From the NCBI RefSeq assembly GCF_003991905.1, contig NZ_RSCL01000033.1:28887-92886 (forward strand): DNA of 64,000 bases, given 5' to 3'. Positions 17,462 to 26,345 of this stretch are shown here, in pieces. This stretch comes from Dulcicalothrix desertica PCC 7102. GTDB taxonomy: Bacteria > Cyanobacteriota > Cyanobacteriia > Cyanobacteriales > Nostocaceae. The position numbers and the translations under genes are program-made. The notes beneath the pieces were generated by a model. It was not told the DNA's origin and made no database searches. It saw nothing but the letters and a program-made list of their open reading frames with translations. How positions within the stretch are numbered: position 1 is the first letter of the stretch; every line of letters begins with the position of its first letter.

Positions 17462-18877
17462 TTACATTTCTTCTAATTCTTTACCTTTGGTTTCCCTAAT
17501 TAACAAAATTATAAAGAAGATAGAAATTGCTGAGGCAATGGTATATAAACCATATGCGGAACCCAAGCCAAAGTTTTTCAGCAAAGGAGGAAACGAAGTA
17601 GATATAACAAAATTCGCAAGCCACTGTACTGCAGCAGCTAAAGATAACGCCGCAGCGCGAATTCTATTATTAAACATTTCTCCTAACATTACCCAAACAA
17701 TTGGACCCCAGGAGAAACCAAAGAACACTACATATAAATTCGCTGCAATCAAAGCGATAATTCCCGCTGTACCAGAAAGGGTAGGATTACCTGTAACTGC
17801 ATCTACACTGGCGCCACCAAAAATGACAGTCAAAGTACCCAGAGTTACCGTCATTCCAATAGAACCAATCACAAGTAAAGGTTTGCGACCAAATTTATCT
17901 ACATATGCAATTGCAATCAAGGTAGTCAAAATATTTACAACACCAGTAATAACGGTAATCAGTAAAGAATCCTTTTCTGAGAATCCCACTGCCTGCCAAA
18001 GAACGCTGCTGTAATAAAAAATCACATTAATACCGACAAACTGTTGCAGAATCGATAATCCCATACCTACCCAAACGATTGGTAGTAATCCACCACTGCG
18101 ACTCAACAAGTCAGAAAATTTAGGCTTGCGTTCCGTCATCACAGTTTGGCGAATTTCATCTATCTTGGCTTCAACATCACCACCAAGCACTTTTTTCAGC
18201 ACTACCCCTGCTTGCTCGTAACGTTGTTGAGCAATTAAATATCGTGGTGACTCCGGAATCTTCAACGCAGCTAGTCCATACAATACCGCAGGTGGAACTT
18301 CCGCCCAAAACATCCATTGCCATGCTGTCATTCCAAACCAAAACGGCGCCTCTGCCGAACCTGCTGTAGATGCAATAAAGTAATTACATAACAGTGCTAT
18401 AAATATTCCTACAACTATTGCTAACTGTTGTAGTGAACCTAATCTTCCTCGCAAATGAGCAGGCGCCACTTCAGCAATATACGCTGGAGCAATCACGCTT
18501 GCCATGCCAACAGCAACTCCACCTACAGAGCGCCAAAATATAAAATCCCAAATCCCAAAGGGCACTCCAGAACCAATTGCACTCAATGTAAACAAAATTG
18601 AAGCAGCCACCATCGTTTTAACTCGACCTTGCCTGTCAGCGATTGGTCCAGCTATCCAGGCGCCAGCAGCCGAAGCTAACAACGCCGAAGATACTGCAAA
18701 CCCCGTCATAAAGCTATCAATATTGAACGCTTTGCTCAAAGCTGAAACGGCGCCATTAATTACAGCAGTATCAAAACCAAATAAAAAACCACCTAGTGCT
18801 GCGGCGATTGCAATTAAAATTACATAACTTGTATTTTGTTGTTTCGTCAAAACTTGACTGTTAGATGCCATTTCCAA
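17462..18877 (-). CDS. Sugar porter, major facilitator superfamily
   Basis: A 471-residue permease with 12 predicted membrane segments, of the XylE/GalP/GlcP sugar:proton symporter family. Diagnostic features are GGFLFGFDTAVINGAV in helix 1, the loop motif GPIADRQGRVK after helix 2, IAEVAPAHLRGRL, PESPRYLI before the central loop, QQFVGINVIFYYS in helix 7, DKFGRKPLL in the second half, and RETKGKELEEM near the end. It is transcribed away from the GH31 alpha-glucosidase gene across a shared 408-bp control region. It probably imports glucose or a related sugar released by that enzyme. Confidence 0.9.
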   Translation of the reverse strand: MEMASNSQVLTKQQNTSYVILIAIAAALGGFLFGFDTAVINGAVSALSKAFNIDSFMTGFAVSSALLASAAGAWIAGPIADRQGRVKTMVAASILFTLSAIGSGVPFGIWDFIFWRSVGGVAVGMASVIAPAYIAEVAPAHLRGRLGSLQQLAIVVGIFIALLCNYFIASTAGSAEAPFWFGMTAWQWMFWAEVPPAVLYGLAALKIPESPRYLIAQQRYEQAGVVLKKVLGGDVEAKIDEIRQTVMTERKPKFSDLLSRSGGLLPIVWVGMGLSILQQFVGINVIFYYSSVLWQAVGFSEKDSLLITVITGVVNILTTLIAIAYVDKFGRKPLLVIGSIGMTVTLGTLTVIFGGASVDAVTGNPTLSGTAGIIALIAANLYVVFFGFSWGPIVWVMLGEMFNNRIRAAALSLAAAVQWLANFVISTSFPPLLKNFGLGSAYGLYTIASAISIFFIILLIRETKGKELEEM

Positions 18878-19285
18878 TTCCCTAACTTTTTTTGATTACG
18901 TTGGGGCGGGTTCACAAATACCCTAATGGTAAATTAAAAATATTGATAAACCCGCCCTTACAGTATTGATGCCACAGGTAAACTTGCTCGCATAAGTCTA
19001 TGCGAGTAACGTCAGTTGTATTAAATTAATCTCTCCCCTACTAATTCAATTTTTATACTTATGCGTTATTTAGTTCTCTATTAATAGGCAGATAAATTTA
19101 GAAATGTCAATAGAGTCTTACCCCTTAATATAGACTGTATGTAAAGTTTTGTAATGTTTTAACTAAAATTATTAAATAAATATTAAGTATATTGAGCTAT
19201 GTATAAAAAACAATGTAATATCCCAAATCACATTTGTGTTCAATTTGCCTCTTGGTGCATCAAAAGAATCGAAAGAAAGCTGTTT
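18878..19285. promoter_or_regulatory. Divergent control region of sugar porter and GH31 genes
   Basis: A non-coding 408 bp. It contains a hairpin with arms gggcgggtt (18904-18912) and aacccgccc (18949-18957), and a palindrome ctcgcata-agtc-tatgcgag (18987-19006) that could be an operator. No promoter hexamers are certain. Confidence 0.45.
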
Positions 19286-22200
19286 ATGAAAAGCATATCC
19301 CTATTAATTCTCTCCTTACTACTATCTACTTTCGCTAGTCCAGCACTCGCAGAAGTTAAGCGAGCTAAATTTAGTAACAGCGGTCAAAACCTAATTGTCG
19401 AAATATTAGATAATGACTTAATTCATTTTGAATTCTCTACTAAGAAAGATAATGATAATAGTTTTGATATCAATACTCCTTTGTCTACCTCACCGATGAT
19501 TTATCGGAAAAACTACCCAGGCCCATCGGTTTATTCCCAAAATAAAAATATTATCGAGACAAGTGACATTCAAGTTAACGTTAATCAAAGCAGTCTATGT
19601 ATTTCTCTATTTGATAAAGTAAAAAAAGCTGCATTAACTACCGTTTGTCCACAAGATTTACAACAAGATTGGAAAGGTTTAACTCTGGCGCCGGAAAAAA
19701 TAGAGAATGTTTATGGTTTGGGACAGCAGTTTAAAAAATTGGGTACTGCTGATGGTGACTGGTTGAGTCATGGAGTACGCGAAGAACAACCCAAATGGCA
19801 AGAACAAGCGCATGGAAATGGTTTTATGCCATTTGGCTCTGCGGGGATGGTGGGAAATGTCCAGTTTCCAATTATGTATGGTTTGGGGAAAAATAATCTC
19901 AACTATGCTCTATTTCTCGATAACCCTTACAAACAACGCTGGGACTTTACGAACAACCCTTGGAAAGTCCAAATGTGGGGTGAGCAAATTCGTTTTTATA
20001 TCATGACAGGTAAAGATTTACCCGACTTACGTCGTGATTATCTTGAATTAGTCGGTAAACCCCTCGTTCCACCAAAAAAAGCTTTTGGAATGTGGGTTTC
20101 AGAATTTGGTTACAAAAACTGGAACCAAGTTAAAACACTTCGCGATGGTTTACGCACAGATAAGTTTCCTGTTGATGGATTTGTTTTGGACTTGCAATGG
20201 TTTGGAGGAATTATTAAAGACAGTCCTGATAGTCCTATGGGAAAATTGGACTGGGACGAAACCAGTAACGATGGTAATAACTTTGAATTTCCTAACCCTG
20301 CTTCATATATATCTAATTTTCTACAAGATGGTATTGGTTTAGTTGCCATTGAAGAAGCTTACATCAGTAAAAATACCAATACTTTTGCACCAATGCAAGG
20401 CGCCAATCTATTGGCTTATAACAAAACAAACAATCAATGTGATGCCAGCAGCCAATCTGCACCCGTAATTCTCAAAAACTGGTTTGGTGAAGCTGGGATG
20501 GTAGATTGGTCGGATAAAGCTGCTGGTGAATGGGTACATGAAAATAGACGGTTTCCGAATTTAGTGCAAAAAGGAATTCTTGGTCATTGGACAGATTTAG
20601 GAGAACCCGAAAAGTACGATGGTAATGCTTGTTATGAAGGTGTGGAAGTTGCAGCAGGTCAACGCAAAAATCAGCACCGAGATATCCACAACCTTTACAA
20701 CTTGTTTTGGAACCAATCTATATATGATGGTTATTTCCGTCATCGTAACGAAATCAACCGTAGACCTTTTATTGTCACACGCTCCGGCGCCCCAGGTACT
20801 CAAAGATATGGCGCCGCAATGTGGTCGGGGGATATTGGTTCTAACTTAGAATTACTTGCGACTCATATAAATTCGCATATGCATATGTCTTTTTCAGGCA
20901 TTGATTACTATGGGTCAGATATTGGTGGTTTCCGGCGTGAAGGTATCCCTTATAACGAAAATCATTCAGGGAATTTACAGTATCAAGCCGAAATGTATAC
21001 ACAGTGGTTTGCAAATGGCGCCTGGTTTGATGTACCCGTTCGTCCCCACACAGACAATAGTTTCCAAACAGCAAAACGCTATGAAACATCACCCAATTTA
21101 GTTGGTTATAAACAAATCAATTTAGCAAATACTCGCCAGCGTTATGAATTAACCCCTTACTATTATTCTCTCGCTTACCGGGCACATTTATTCGCTGAAC
21201 CCTTAATTGCTCCCCTTGTCTTTTATTTCCAAAATGATCCAGTAGTTAGAAACATGGGAAATCAGAAATTAATCGGTAAAGATATTATGGTAGGTGTCGT
21301 TGCTAAACATGGCGAATACGAACGCGACATTTATTTACCCAAGGGCCAATGGATAAATTACCATACTAATCAATGGTTAAATAGTTCAGGTGAATGGCTA
21401 AAATCTTTTCCTACTTATATAGATGCTATTCTCCGCTTACCTACTTTTGTTCGCTCCGGCGCCATTATTCCATTAATGCACGTCGATGCTGAAACCAAAA
21501 ACGTTTTAGGAGCAGGAAATTCAAAGAATGACCTAATTCTCAAAGTTTACCCAGACGAAAGAAACAGCCAATTTACACTCTACGAAGATGATGGTTCCAC
21601 TATCAGCTATACTGAAAACAAAGAGCCAATATATCAAACCAGAACCACAGATATTAAAGCTGTAAAATCAGGAAACATCGCGACAGTTAATATAGAAAAA
21701 GCTAAAGGCGCCTATAAAGGAGCAATTCAACAGCGAAATAATATAGTACAATTAGTCGCTCTTAACGCCAAAGCTACTGCTGTAACTGTAAATGGTACAA
21801 AATTACCTCAACTTAATAATAAAACTGAATTTGAAGGCGCCGATCGTGGTTGGTACAATGCCGGAGATAACTTAATTATTGCTAAATCGGGAATTATTGG
21901 CGCCGAACAAAACAAAGAATTTAAATTTAATCTAACTAGCATTCCAACTACAACATCTATCAACTTTGTATGTGATAACGCTTGGACAAAACCCGGAGAA
22001 AGCATATACGTAGTAGGAAACCAACCGCAGCTAGGAAACTGGGACACCAATAAAGCAAAAGTATTATCACCAAATGTTTACCACGAATATATTTACAACC
22101 CACCACCAAACCATAACGGCCCAGGTCCAAAAACACCAAAATGGACAGGTTTAATATCTGGGTTATCACTTAACACATCAATTCAATGGAAATGTGTGAA

Positions 22201-22300
22201 AAAACTCAGTGACGGCAAATGGCAATGGCAAACAGGAGACAATAATCAAATTCAAACTAAAAACATCACCTACTCAGGTTCAATCAAACGAAAACTGTAG
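19286..22300 (+). CDS. Secreted GH31 alpha-glucosidase with C-terminal CBM20
   Basis: ATG 19286 is chosen because it opens a signal peptide (MKSISLLILSLLL to ASPALAEV). An upstream in-frame ATG at 19199 would bury it. The 1004-residue product has a GH31 barrel with nucleophile Asp in GHWTDLGEPEKYD near residue 433 and acid/base Asp in MWSGDIGSN near 515. DUF5110-like beta domains with YPDERNSQFTLYEDDG follow. A starch-binding CBM20 spans about residues 890-985 (NFVCDNAWTKPGESIYVVG, QLGNWDTNKA). It should release glucose from, or transglycosylate, starch-like alpha-glucans outside the cytoplasm. The divergent sugar porter would take up the product. Confidence 0.9.
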   Translation: MKSISLLILSLLLSTFASPALAEVKRAKFSNSGQNLIVEILDNDLIHFEFSTKKDNDNSFDINTPLSTSPMIYRKNYPGPSVYSQNKNIIETSDIQVNVNQSSLCISLFDKVKKAALTTVCPQDLQQDWKGLTLAPEKIENVYGLGQQFKKLGTADGDWLSHGVREEQPKWQEQAHGNGFMPFGSAGMVGNVQFPIMYGLGKNNLNYALFLDNPYKQRWDFTNNPWKVQMWGEQIRFYIMTGKDLPDLRRDYLELVGKPLVPPKKAFGMWVSEFGYKNWNQVKTLRDGLRTDKFPVDGFVLDLQWFGGIIKDSPDSPMGKLDWDETSNDGNNFEFPNPASYISNFLQDGIGLVAIEEAYISKNTNTFAPMQGANLLAYNKTNNQCDASSQSAPVILKNWFGEAGMVDWSDKAAGEWVHENRRFPNLVQKGILGHWTDLGEPEKYDGNACYEGVEVAAGQRKNQHRDIHNLYNLFWNQSIYDGYFRHRNEINRRPFIVTRSGAPGTQRYGAAMWSGDIGSNLELLATHINSHMHMSFSGIDYYGSDIGGFRREGIPYNENHSGNLQYQAEMYTQWFANGAWFDVPVRPHTDNSFQTAKRYETSPNLVGYKQINLANTRQRYELTPYYYSLAYRAHLFAEPLIAPLVFYFQNDPVVRNMGNQKLIGKDIMVGVVAKHGEYERDIYLPKGQWINYHTNQWLNSSGEWLKSFPTYIDAILRLPTFVRSGAIIPLMHVDAETKNVLGAGNSKNDLILKVYPDERNSQFTLYEDDGSTISYTENKEPIYQTRTTDIKAVKSGNIATVNIEKAKGAYKGAIQQRNNIVQLVALNAKATAVTVNGTKLPQLNNKTEFEGADRGWYNAGDNLIIAKSGIIGAEQNKEFKFNLTSIPTTTSINFVCDNAWTKPGESIYVVGNQPQLGNWDTNKAKVLSPNVYHEYIYNPPPNHNGPGPKTPKWTGLISGLSLNTSIQWKCVKKLSDGKWQWQTGDNNQIQTKNITYSGSIKRKL

Positions 22301-22335
22301 GAACCCAACATAAAACTTATTTAATTTAATGCCAA

Positions 22336-22377
22336 AACAGATGTAGAGACGTGATATACCACGTCTCTACATCTGTT
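22336..22377. repeat. Palindromic GTAGAGACG repeat, copy 2 of 4
   Basis: Arms of 18 bp (22336-22353 and 22360-22377, core gtagagacgtg) surround the centre atatac. It lies 36 bp after the GH31 stop and could also serve as its terminator stem. Confidence 0.7.
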
Positions 22378-22381
22378 AAAA

Positions 22382-22501
22382 ATGATACAACGAGGACGAG
22401 ACCCCCAGCATTATGAAATTGTTCCCAAAGAAGCAAATTTGTTAACTTTTGAACAGTTTAACGATGAACTAACAAAAATCCAAGCAATTAAGGAGGAATA
22501 G
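22382..22501 (+). CDS. Small ORF or gene tail upstream of the 115-residue gene
   Basis: A 39-codon frame beginning MIQRGRDPQHYEIVP and ending LTKIQAIKEE. The composition looks protein-like. It ends 5 bp before the next gene, and its last codons contain the aaggagga ribosome-binding site of that gene. It could be a real short gene in a two-gene operon. It could also be the 3' remnant of a longer gene cut by the palindromic repeat just upstream. Confidence 0.35.
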   Translation: MIQRGRDPQHYEIVPKEANLLTFEQFNDELTKIQAIKEE

Positions 22502-22506
22502 AGTTA

Positions 22507-22854
22507 ATGGCTAATTATCCAAAGTTAAGCTTTAAATATGGATGGGACGATAGAGATGATGAAGAAACCCCAATGAAAGGGTATAGAAGTGACGGTATCG
22601 TTCAAAGTCCAGAGGGAGAAATATATCCCGTTTACTTCATTGATCCTATTCGCTTACAGCAAGACTTAGAAGCAGAAGAGGAAGTAGGGTCTGCTTTCTT
22701 AGCTGAACCCGGATTAATTATCTTACCCGAAGTGACTCGCGAAGCAATGGAAAATGTGGTTAGACAATTGTGGGAGCAAGGTTACTTCGAGTCTCTTAAA
22801 CCTTTAAAAATAGAGGCAGAAGAAACTAAAGAAAAAACCAGAGCAGTTGCCTAA
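22507..22854 (+). CDS. Hypothetical acidic protein
   Basis: A 115-residue acidic protein of a family I do not recognise. It starts MANYPKLSFKYGWDDRDDEE, continues with a beta-like GEIYPVYFIDPIRL, and ends with a helical charged tail. The start is well supported by the strong aaggagga ribosome-binding site 8 bases upstream. It may be co-transcribed with the preceding 39-codon frame. Paired small genes of this kind are often toxin-antitoxin or accessory functions, but nothing in the sequence proves that. Confidence 0.55.
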   Translation: MANYPKLSFKYGWDDRDDEETPMKGYRSDGIVQSPEGEIYPVYFIDPIRLQQDLEAEEEVGSAFLAEPGLIILPEVTREAMENVVRQLWEQGYFESLKPLKIEAEETKEKTRAVA

Positions 22855-22882
22855 ATAAAGCTAAGTACAAAACGAACCAACC

Positions 22883-22911
22883 ATTCGTTACATCCGTGAC
22901 ATCCGTTGCAA
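22883..22911. repeat. CGTTACATCCGT repeat, single arm
   Basis: The segment attcgttacatccgt then gacatccgttgcaa matches one arm of the long hairpin at 39199-39297. Confidence 0.55.
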
Positions 22912-22916
22912 GTTTT

Positions 22917-23465
22917 CTATATATAATTTAATTTATAATTTAACAACAGCACTCCACTATTATAAGCCTTTGAATCAACTAACGATAAATCAACCCCCTT
23001 TGTACTTTTCCCAAAAAGCCTAATACCACCACCAAATATTATAGGATTAAGCTTGATTATTAATTCATCAATCAATTCATTATCAAACAAAAAACCTGCA
23101 AAAGTTCCACCTCCACACAAATAAATATTGGTTCCCGGCGCCTTTTTCAATTCCTTGACAAATTCGACTTCGTTGCTATCTATAATTACAACCCGCTCAT
23201 GAGCTTCGGCGCCGAAACGTAAAGTCTTAGAGAAAATATAGTGCTTCATGTGGGAGTAAACAGGTGAAGGTTGCCCAGGTTGAACACCATACTGGTAGCC
23301 AAACTCATACGTTGCTTTACCCATCAATACCGTATCGTAAGCTTTTAAACTCTCCAAATAATCATCAGCATGTTCTCCCTTTGCTAAAAACCCATCGACA
23401 GAACCATCGTCATGAGAAATATAATTATCAAGTGTAGTGGCAACATGATATATAAGCTTTCTCAT
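22917..23465 (-). CDS. Dihydrofolate reductase/RibD C-terminal-like protein
   Basis: A 182-residue protein of the RibD-C/YyaP family, a DHFR-fold group of mostly uncharacterised reductases. It shows MRKLIYHVATTLDNYISHDD at the N-terminus, YDTVLMGKATYEFGYQYG near residue 45, and the nucleotide-binding GTNIYLCGGGTFAGFLFDN near 110. It is 12 bp downstream of the GNAT gene on the same strand, so the two form a small operon. The substrate is not known. It is not a housekeeping DHFR. Confidence 0.8.
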   Translation of the reverse strand: MRKLIYHVATTLDNYISHDDGSVDGFLAKGEHADDYLESLKAYDTVLMGKATYEFGYQYGVQPGQPSPVYSHMKHYIFSKTLRFGAEAHERVVIIDSNEVEFVKELKKAPGTNIYLCGGGTFAGFLFDNELIDELIIKLNPIIFGGGIRLFGKSTKGVDLSLVDSKAYNSGVLLLNYKLNYI

Positions 23466-23477
23466 AATACTCCCCCT

Positions 23478-24311
23478 TCAACTAATAAACTTGTACTCAC
23501 AACAATCAGTTACTGGTAAATAGCCTATTTTGCGATAAATATGATTTGAAACAGGATTTGCTAAATCAGTAAACAAAAAGCAAAATTTACAACCCATATC
23601 TAAAAACTTCTGACTTAAATCAGCAACACAAGTAGTGGCATAACCTTTTTTGCGGTATTCTTTTGGCGTATACACAGGCCCAAGTCTTTTACCATTAGGT
23701 GTTGAGCCTGCACAGCAAACGAATGATACACTCACTTCATCCTGCCATATATAAATAGTGTTTTGCTTTATGTGGTTATCTATATATTGTGCATTGGTCA
23801 TTCGCTCACCAAATACTTCAAGCTCAAAATCTTGGTTCCACTGAAGTAAAAGCGCGCGGTCATCTTCTTTCGCATTGCGTAAATAACCATTAGCTCTAAC
23901 AATAGGTTGTACAGCTTGCAGTTCATGAATCCGCATTTGCATACCTAATTGGTAGGTTTGACCAGTAAGATTTTCCCACGTCTTTGCAAAAGCAATAACG
24001 GACGATGTTTGACCGCTAACTCCTGGTACTTGTAAGCTTTGAGTGTATAAGTCTTTAGCAAATATTTCTACGGCGCCTAAATCCAGACAAGACAGTACTA
24101 GCTTGTAAGGATGTGTCATTATTGCTACCGCTACAACTTGTTCTGCAACTTCCACAGATGCCAAGTAGGGGTTTGGTTGATATCTTTCTGGATTATGAAC
24201 TAATGTATCACTGATACCTAAAAGTAAGCAATGTTGCGCTTCCTGGCTGATTAGGTAATCTTTTACTTGGTTATAAAATTGCTTTGCATTATAAAAACGA
24301 TTTAATTTCAT
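23478..24311 (-). CDS. GNAT family N-acetyltransferase
   Basis: A 277-residue protein with an N-terminal half of variable sequence and a C-terminal GNAT domain (about residues 140-277). The acetyl-CoA-binding motif is RLGPVYTPKEYRKKGYATT, followed by FLDMGCKFCFLFTDLANP and SNHIYRKIGY. Such two-part proteins acetylate amines or antibiotics, or are of unknown function. It is upstream of and probably co-transcribed with the DHFR-like gene. Confidence 0.8.
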   Translation of the reverse strand: MKLNRFYNAKQFYNQVKDYLISQEAQHCLLLGISDTLVHNPERYQPNPYLASVEVAEQVVAVAIMTHPYKLVLSCLDLGAVEIFAKDLYTQSLQVPGVSGQTSSVIAFAKTWENLTGQTYQLGMQMRIHELQAVQPIVRANGYLRNAKEDDRALLLQWNQDFELEVFGERMTNAQYIDNHIKQNTIYIWQDEVSVSFVCCAGSTPNGKRLGPVYTPKEYRKKGYATTCVADLSQKFLDMGCKFCFLFTDLANPVSNHIYRKIGYLPVTDCCEYKFIS

Positions 24312-24340
24312 TTTGCTTACCTTATTTTTATCGCTTAGGT

Positions 24341-24380
24341 TAGGCGTCCCGCCTGACCGACTGCACAGGCGAGACGCCTA
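24341..24380. repeat. Hairpin repeat upstream of the GNAT gene
   Basis: Arms taggcgtcccgcctg (24341-24355) and 24366-24380 pair over 14 of 15 positions. It is followed by tgctacaaga, as in related intergenic repeats here. It lies between the TPR gene stop and the GNAT start. Confidence 0.6.
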
Positions 24381-24395
24381 TGCTACAAGATTTTA

Positions 24396-25049
24396 TTAAA
24401 ATTGTGATGCAACAAGTTTGACATCGGCATGTTTCCAAGTTGTTTCAAATTGTTGTTGTATTTCCTCTGCTTCTTTTGTTTTGCCCTGCATGTTTAGACT
24501 TTGTGCAAGTCCAAACAGTGACCAACTATTCTCAGGATAATGTTTTAAATCTTTGCGATACACTTTTTCTGCATCTGCTGGACAGTTCGCTGCCAGTAAT
24601 ACGGCGCCTAACAAATGTCTGACTGGAGAGTACCAAGTTGCAGGTTCGTCGTAATTTAGTTTGTCTTCTAATGCGACACCTCGGTTCAAGTGGTCAATTG
24701 CTTTGATATAATCACCTTGTTTCGCAGCAATTTCGCCTGCTAGTGCTTGCGATGCAATTTGCATTAAATTAGCCGCAGAGTTGATATTCCAAATTGTTAC
24801 TTTTTCTAAGGAAGGGTACTCTGCTATTTTTCTCAACTCTTCTAATTCTTGGGTTGCTTGTTGAAGTTCTGATTTTGTAGTAATTTGGTGATGGTAGGCG
24901 CCGAGATTTCTTAATAAAGGTGCCGTTTGTTGTGTCTCAGGACTGGGGCTTGAATTATTTGCTATTGCTATGGGTGTTTTTATGAAGGTTCCATAAAATA
25001 ATACAATACTGATAAGTGCAGTCAAAATATATATAATTTTTCTTTTCAT
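24396..25049 (-). CDS. Exported tetratricopeptide-repeat protein
   Basis: A 217-residue protein with an N-terminal hydrophobic segment (IIYILTALISIVLFYGTFI), likely a signal peptide or anchor, then a short linker. Two or three TPR-like helix pairs follow: AGEIAAKQGDYIKAIDHLNR near residue 110, VLLAANCPADAEKVYRKDL near 160 and WSLFGLAQSLNMQGKTKEAE near 185. It resembles the C-terminal TPR block of larger cyanobacterial proteins. It probably mediates protein contacts outside the cytoplasmic membrane. No partner is indicated by the neighbours. Confidence 0.7.
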   Translation of the reverse strand: MKRKIIYILTALISIVLFYGTFIKTPIAIANNSSPSPETQQTAPLLRNLGAYHHQITTKSELQQATQELEELRKIAEYPSLEKVTIWNINSAANLMQIASQALAGEIAAKQGDYIKAIDHLNRGVALEDKLNYDEPATWYSPVRHLLGAVLLAANCPADAEKVYRKDLKHYPENSWSLFGLAQSLNMQGKTKEAEEIQQQFETTWKHADVKLVASQF

Positions 25050-25105
25050 TAAATTACACTCTTGATTTTTGAGAAGTTTTGATTTTTGTAATTGTCATAC
25101 TAAAT

Positions 25106-25133
25106 GGAGGCGGGCAGGGATGCCCGCTCCACA
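25106..25133. repeat. REP-like repeat
   Basis: A palindrome around cgggcagggatgcccg followed by ctccacaaga. It belongs to the family of 7988, 9158 and 17398. Confidence 0.55.
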
Positions 25134-25148
25134 AGAAGATTGAAGAAT

Positions 25149-25292
25149 TCATTTTTGGATTACTAAATTCGCCACTTCTAATATTAAGTTGAAGGGTGTT
25201 GCAGCCGCACGACGACAATGACTAAAACCTGCTTCAGACATGACTTGAACTAGTCTCTCTTCTCCTGCTTGGTTACCTAGTCCTAATCCAAC
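25149..25292 (-). pseudogene. C-terminal remnant of a SAM-dependent methyltransferase gene
   Basis: Minus-strand translation from 25292 to the stop at 25149-25151 reads VGLGLGNQAGEERLVQVM then SEAGFSHCRRAAATPFNLIL and VANLVIQK. This is the characteristic end of a class I methyltransferase (AGF, RRAAATPFN). No start or catalytic domain precedes it; upstream DNA is unrelated and contains REP-like repeats. It is therefore a truncated relic. Confidence 0.6.
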
Positions 25293-25324
25293 TTACATGA
25301 GATTAAATAGAATTGTATGCATCC

Positions 25325-25398
25325 TATGTCTTGTGGAACGGGCATTGCAAGCCCCGTTCTAGATTTAGGGACAGGCGAGGACGCCTATCCCACAAGAG
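25325..25398. repeat. Two adjacent REP-like repeats in opposite orientation
   Basis: tcttgtggaacgggcattgc at the left, and gacaggcgaggacgcctatc followed by ccacaagag at the right, are divergent members of the same family. They lie directly behind the ndhK stop. Confidence 0.5.
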
Positions 25399-25405
25399 AA
25401 TATTT

Positions 25406-26092
25406 TCAAACTTTGCTTTCTTTTGAAAGCTTCAATGGTAAAGGTAAACCAGTTGCCTCTAAAATCTCCTGTACTGGGCAAGAACGTGTTGCACTTCTAA
25501 GATACTGCCCATCATTAACCGGAGGAACCACCTTCATTTTGTGAGGAATGCTGTAGTAACGGTGAGTTTGTTTAGTTCGCTCTCGTTCTTGAATGCTTTC
25601 ATTCGCAATTTTCTTTCGCAGTTTAATAATTGCATCAAGTACAGCTTCTGGTCTGGGTGGGCATCCTGGTATATAAACGTCAACAGGAATTAACTTATCT
25701 ACTCCACGTACTGCACTGGGTGAATCTACACTAAACATCCCACCTGTAATAGTACAGGCGCCCATTGCAATTACATACTTAGGTTCAGGCATTTGTTCGT
25801 AAAGTCGCACCAAGTTAGGTGCATACTTCATAGTTATAGTACCTGCGGTAATAAGTAAATCTGCTTGCCTTGGAGTCGCACGTGGAATCATTCCATACCG
25901 TTCCATATCAAAGCGAGAAGCATAAGCTGCCATAAATTCCATAAAGCAGCAAGCTGTACCGAACATCATTGGATACAAACTAGACATTTTTGCCCAGTTG
26001 TAAAGGTCATCTAATGTAGTAAGAATGATGTTCTCAGAGAGTTGTTGCGTAACTTCAGGATGTTGAGCAGGATTAATAATTGTATCTGTCAT
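25406..26092 (-). CDS. ndhK: NADH dehydrogenase-like subunit NdhK (orphan copy)
   Basis: NDH-1 subunit carrying iron-sulfur cluster N2. The Cys ligands are visible in [10 protein letters not shown] (two adjacent Cys), [11 protein letters not shown] and [14 protein letters not shown] 26092 is preferred over one seven codons upstream because of a ggggga ribosome-binding site 9 bases before it. The product is 228 residues, normal for NdhK. In cyanobacteria ndhK usually sits in ndhC-ndhK-ndhJ, but no ndhC or ndhJ is here, so this is probably a second copy. The C-terminal tail after about residue 170 is longer and more variable than the core. Confidence 0.92.
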   Translation of the reverse strand: MTDTIINPAQHPEVTQQLSENIILTTLDDLYNWAKMSSLYPMMFGTACCFMEFMAAYASRFDMERYGMIPRATPRQADLLITAGTITMKYAPNLVRLYEQMPEPKYVIAMGACTITGGMFSVDSPSAVRGVDKLIPVDVYIPGCPPRPEAVLDAIIKLRKKIANESIQERERTKQTHRYYSIPHKMKVVPPVNDGQYLRSATRSCPVQEILEATGLPLPLKLSKESKV

Positions 26093-26345
26093 AGCTAGAG
26101 TCCCCCGATTCATTTATATTTTGAATATTGAGTATGTTTTGCAATCAGAAAATGCCTGTTCCGCATTTACTGACTACAGTATGTAATCAAGTAGTTTCGG
26201 ACGCTAGTAAAGATAAAGGTTTTAAGGTGCTAACTTAAGATGGCAGAATTAATTTAAAGTCAACGACCCCAGTCTAGAAAATATATAAAATGTGAAGGAA
26301 TTCTTGAAGTGGCAATCAAAGCTAGTAAAATTAGCTTGAAACACT

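Noticed and set aside
17487..18827. 175- and 107-residue open frames opposite the sugar porter
   Set aside because: Antisense to a clear 12-helix transporter; no independent protein features.
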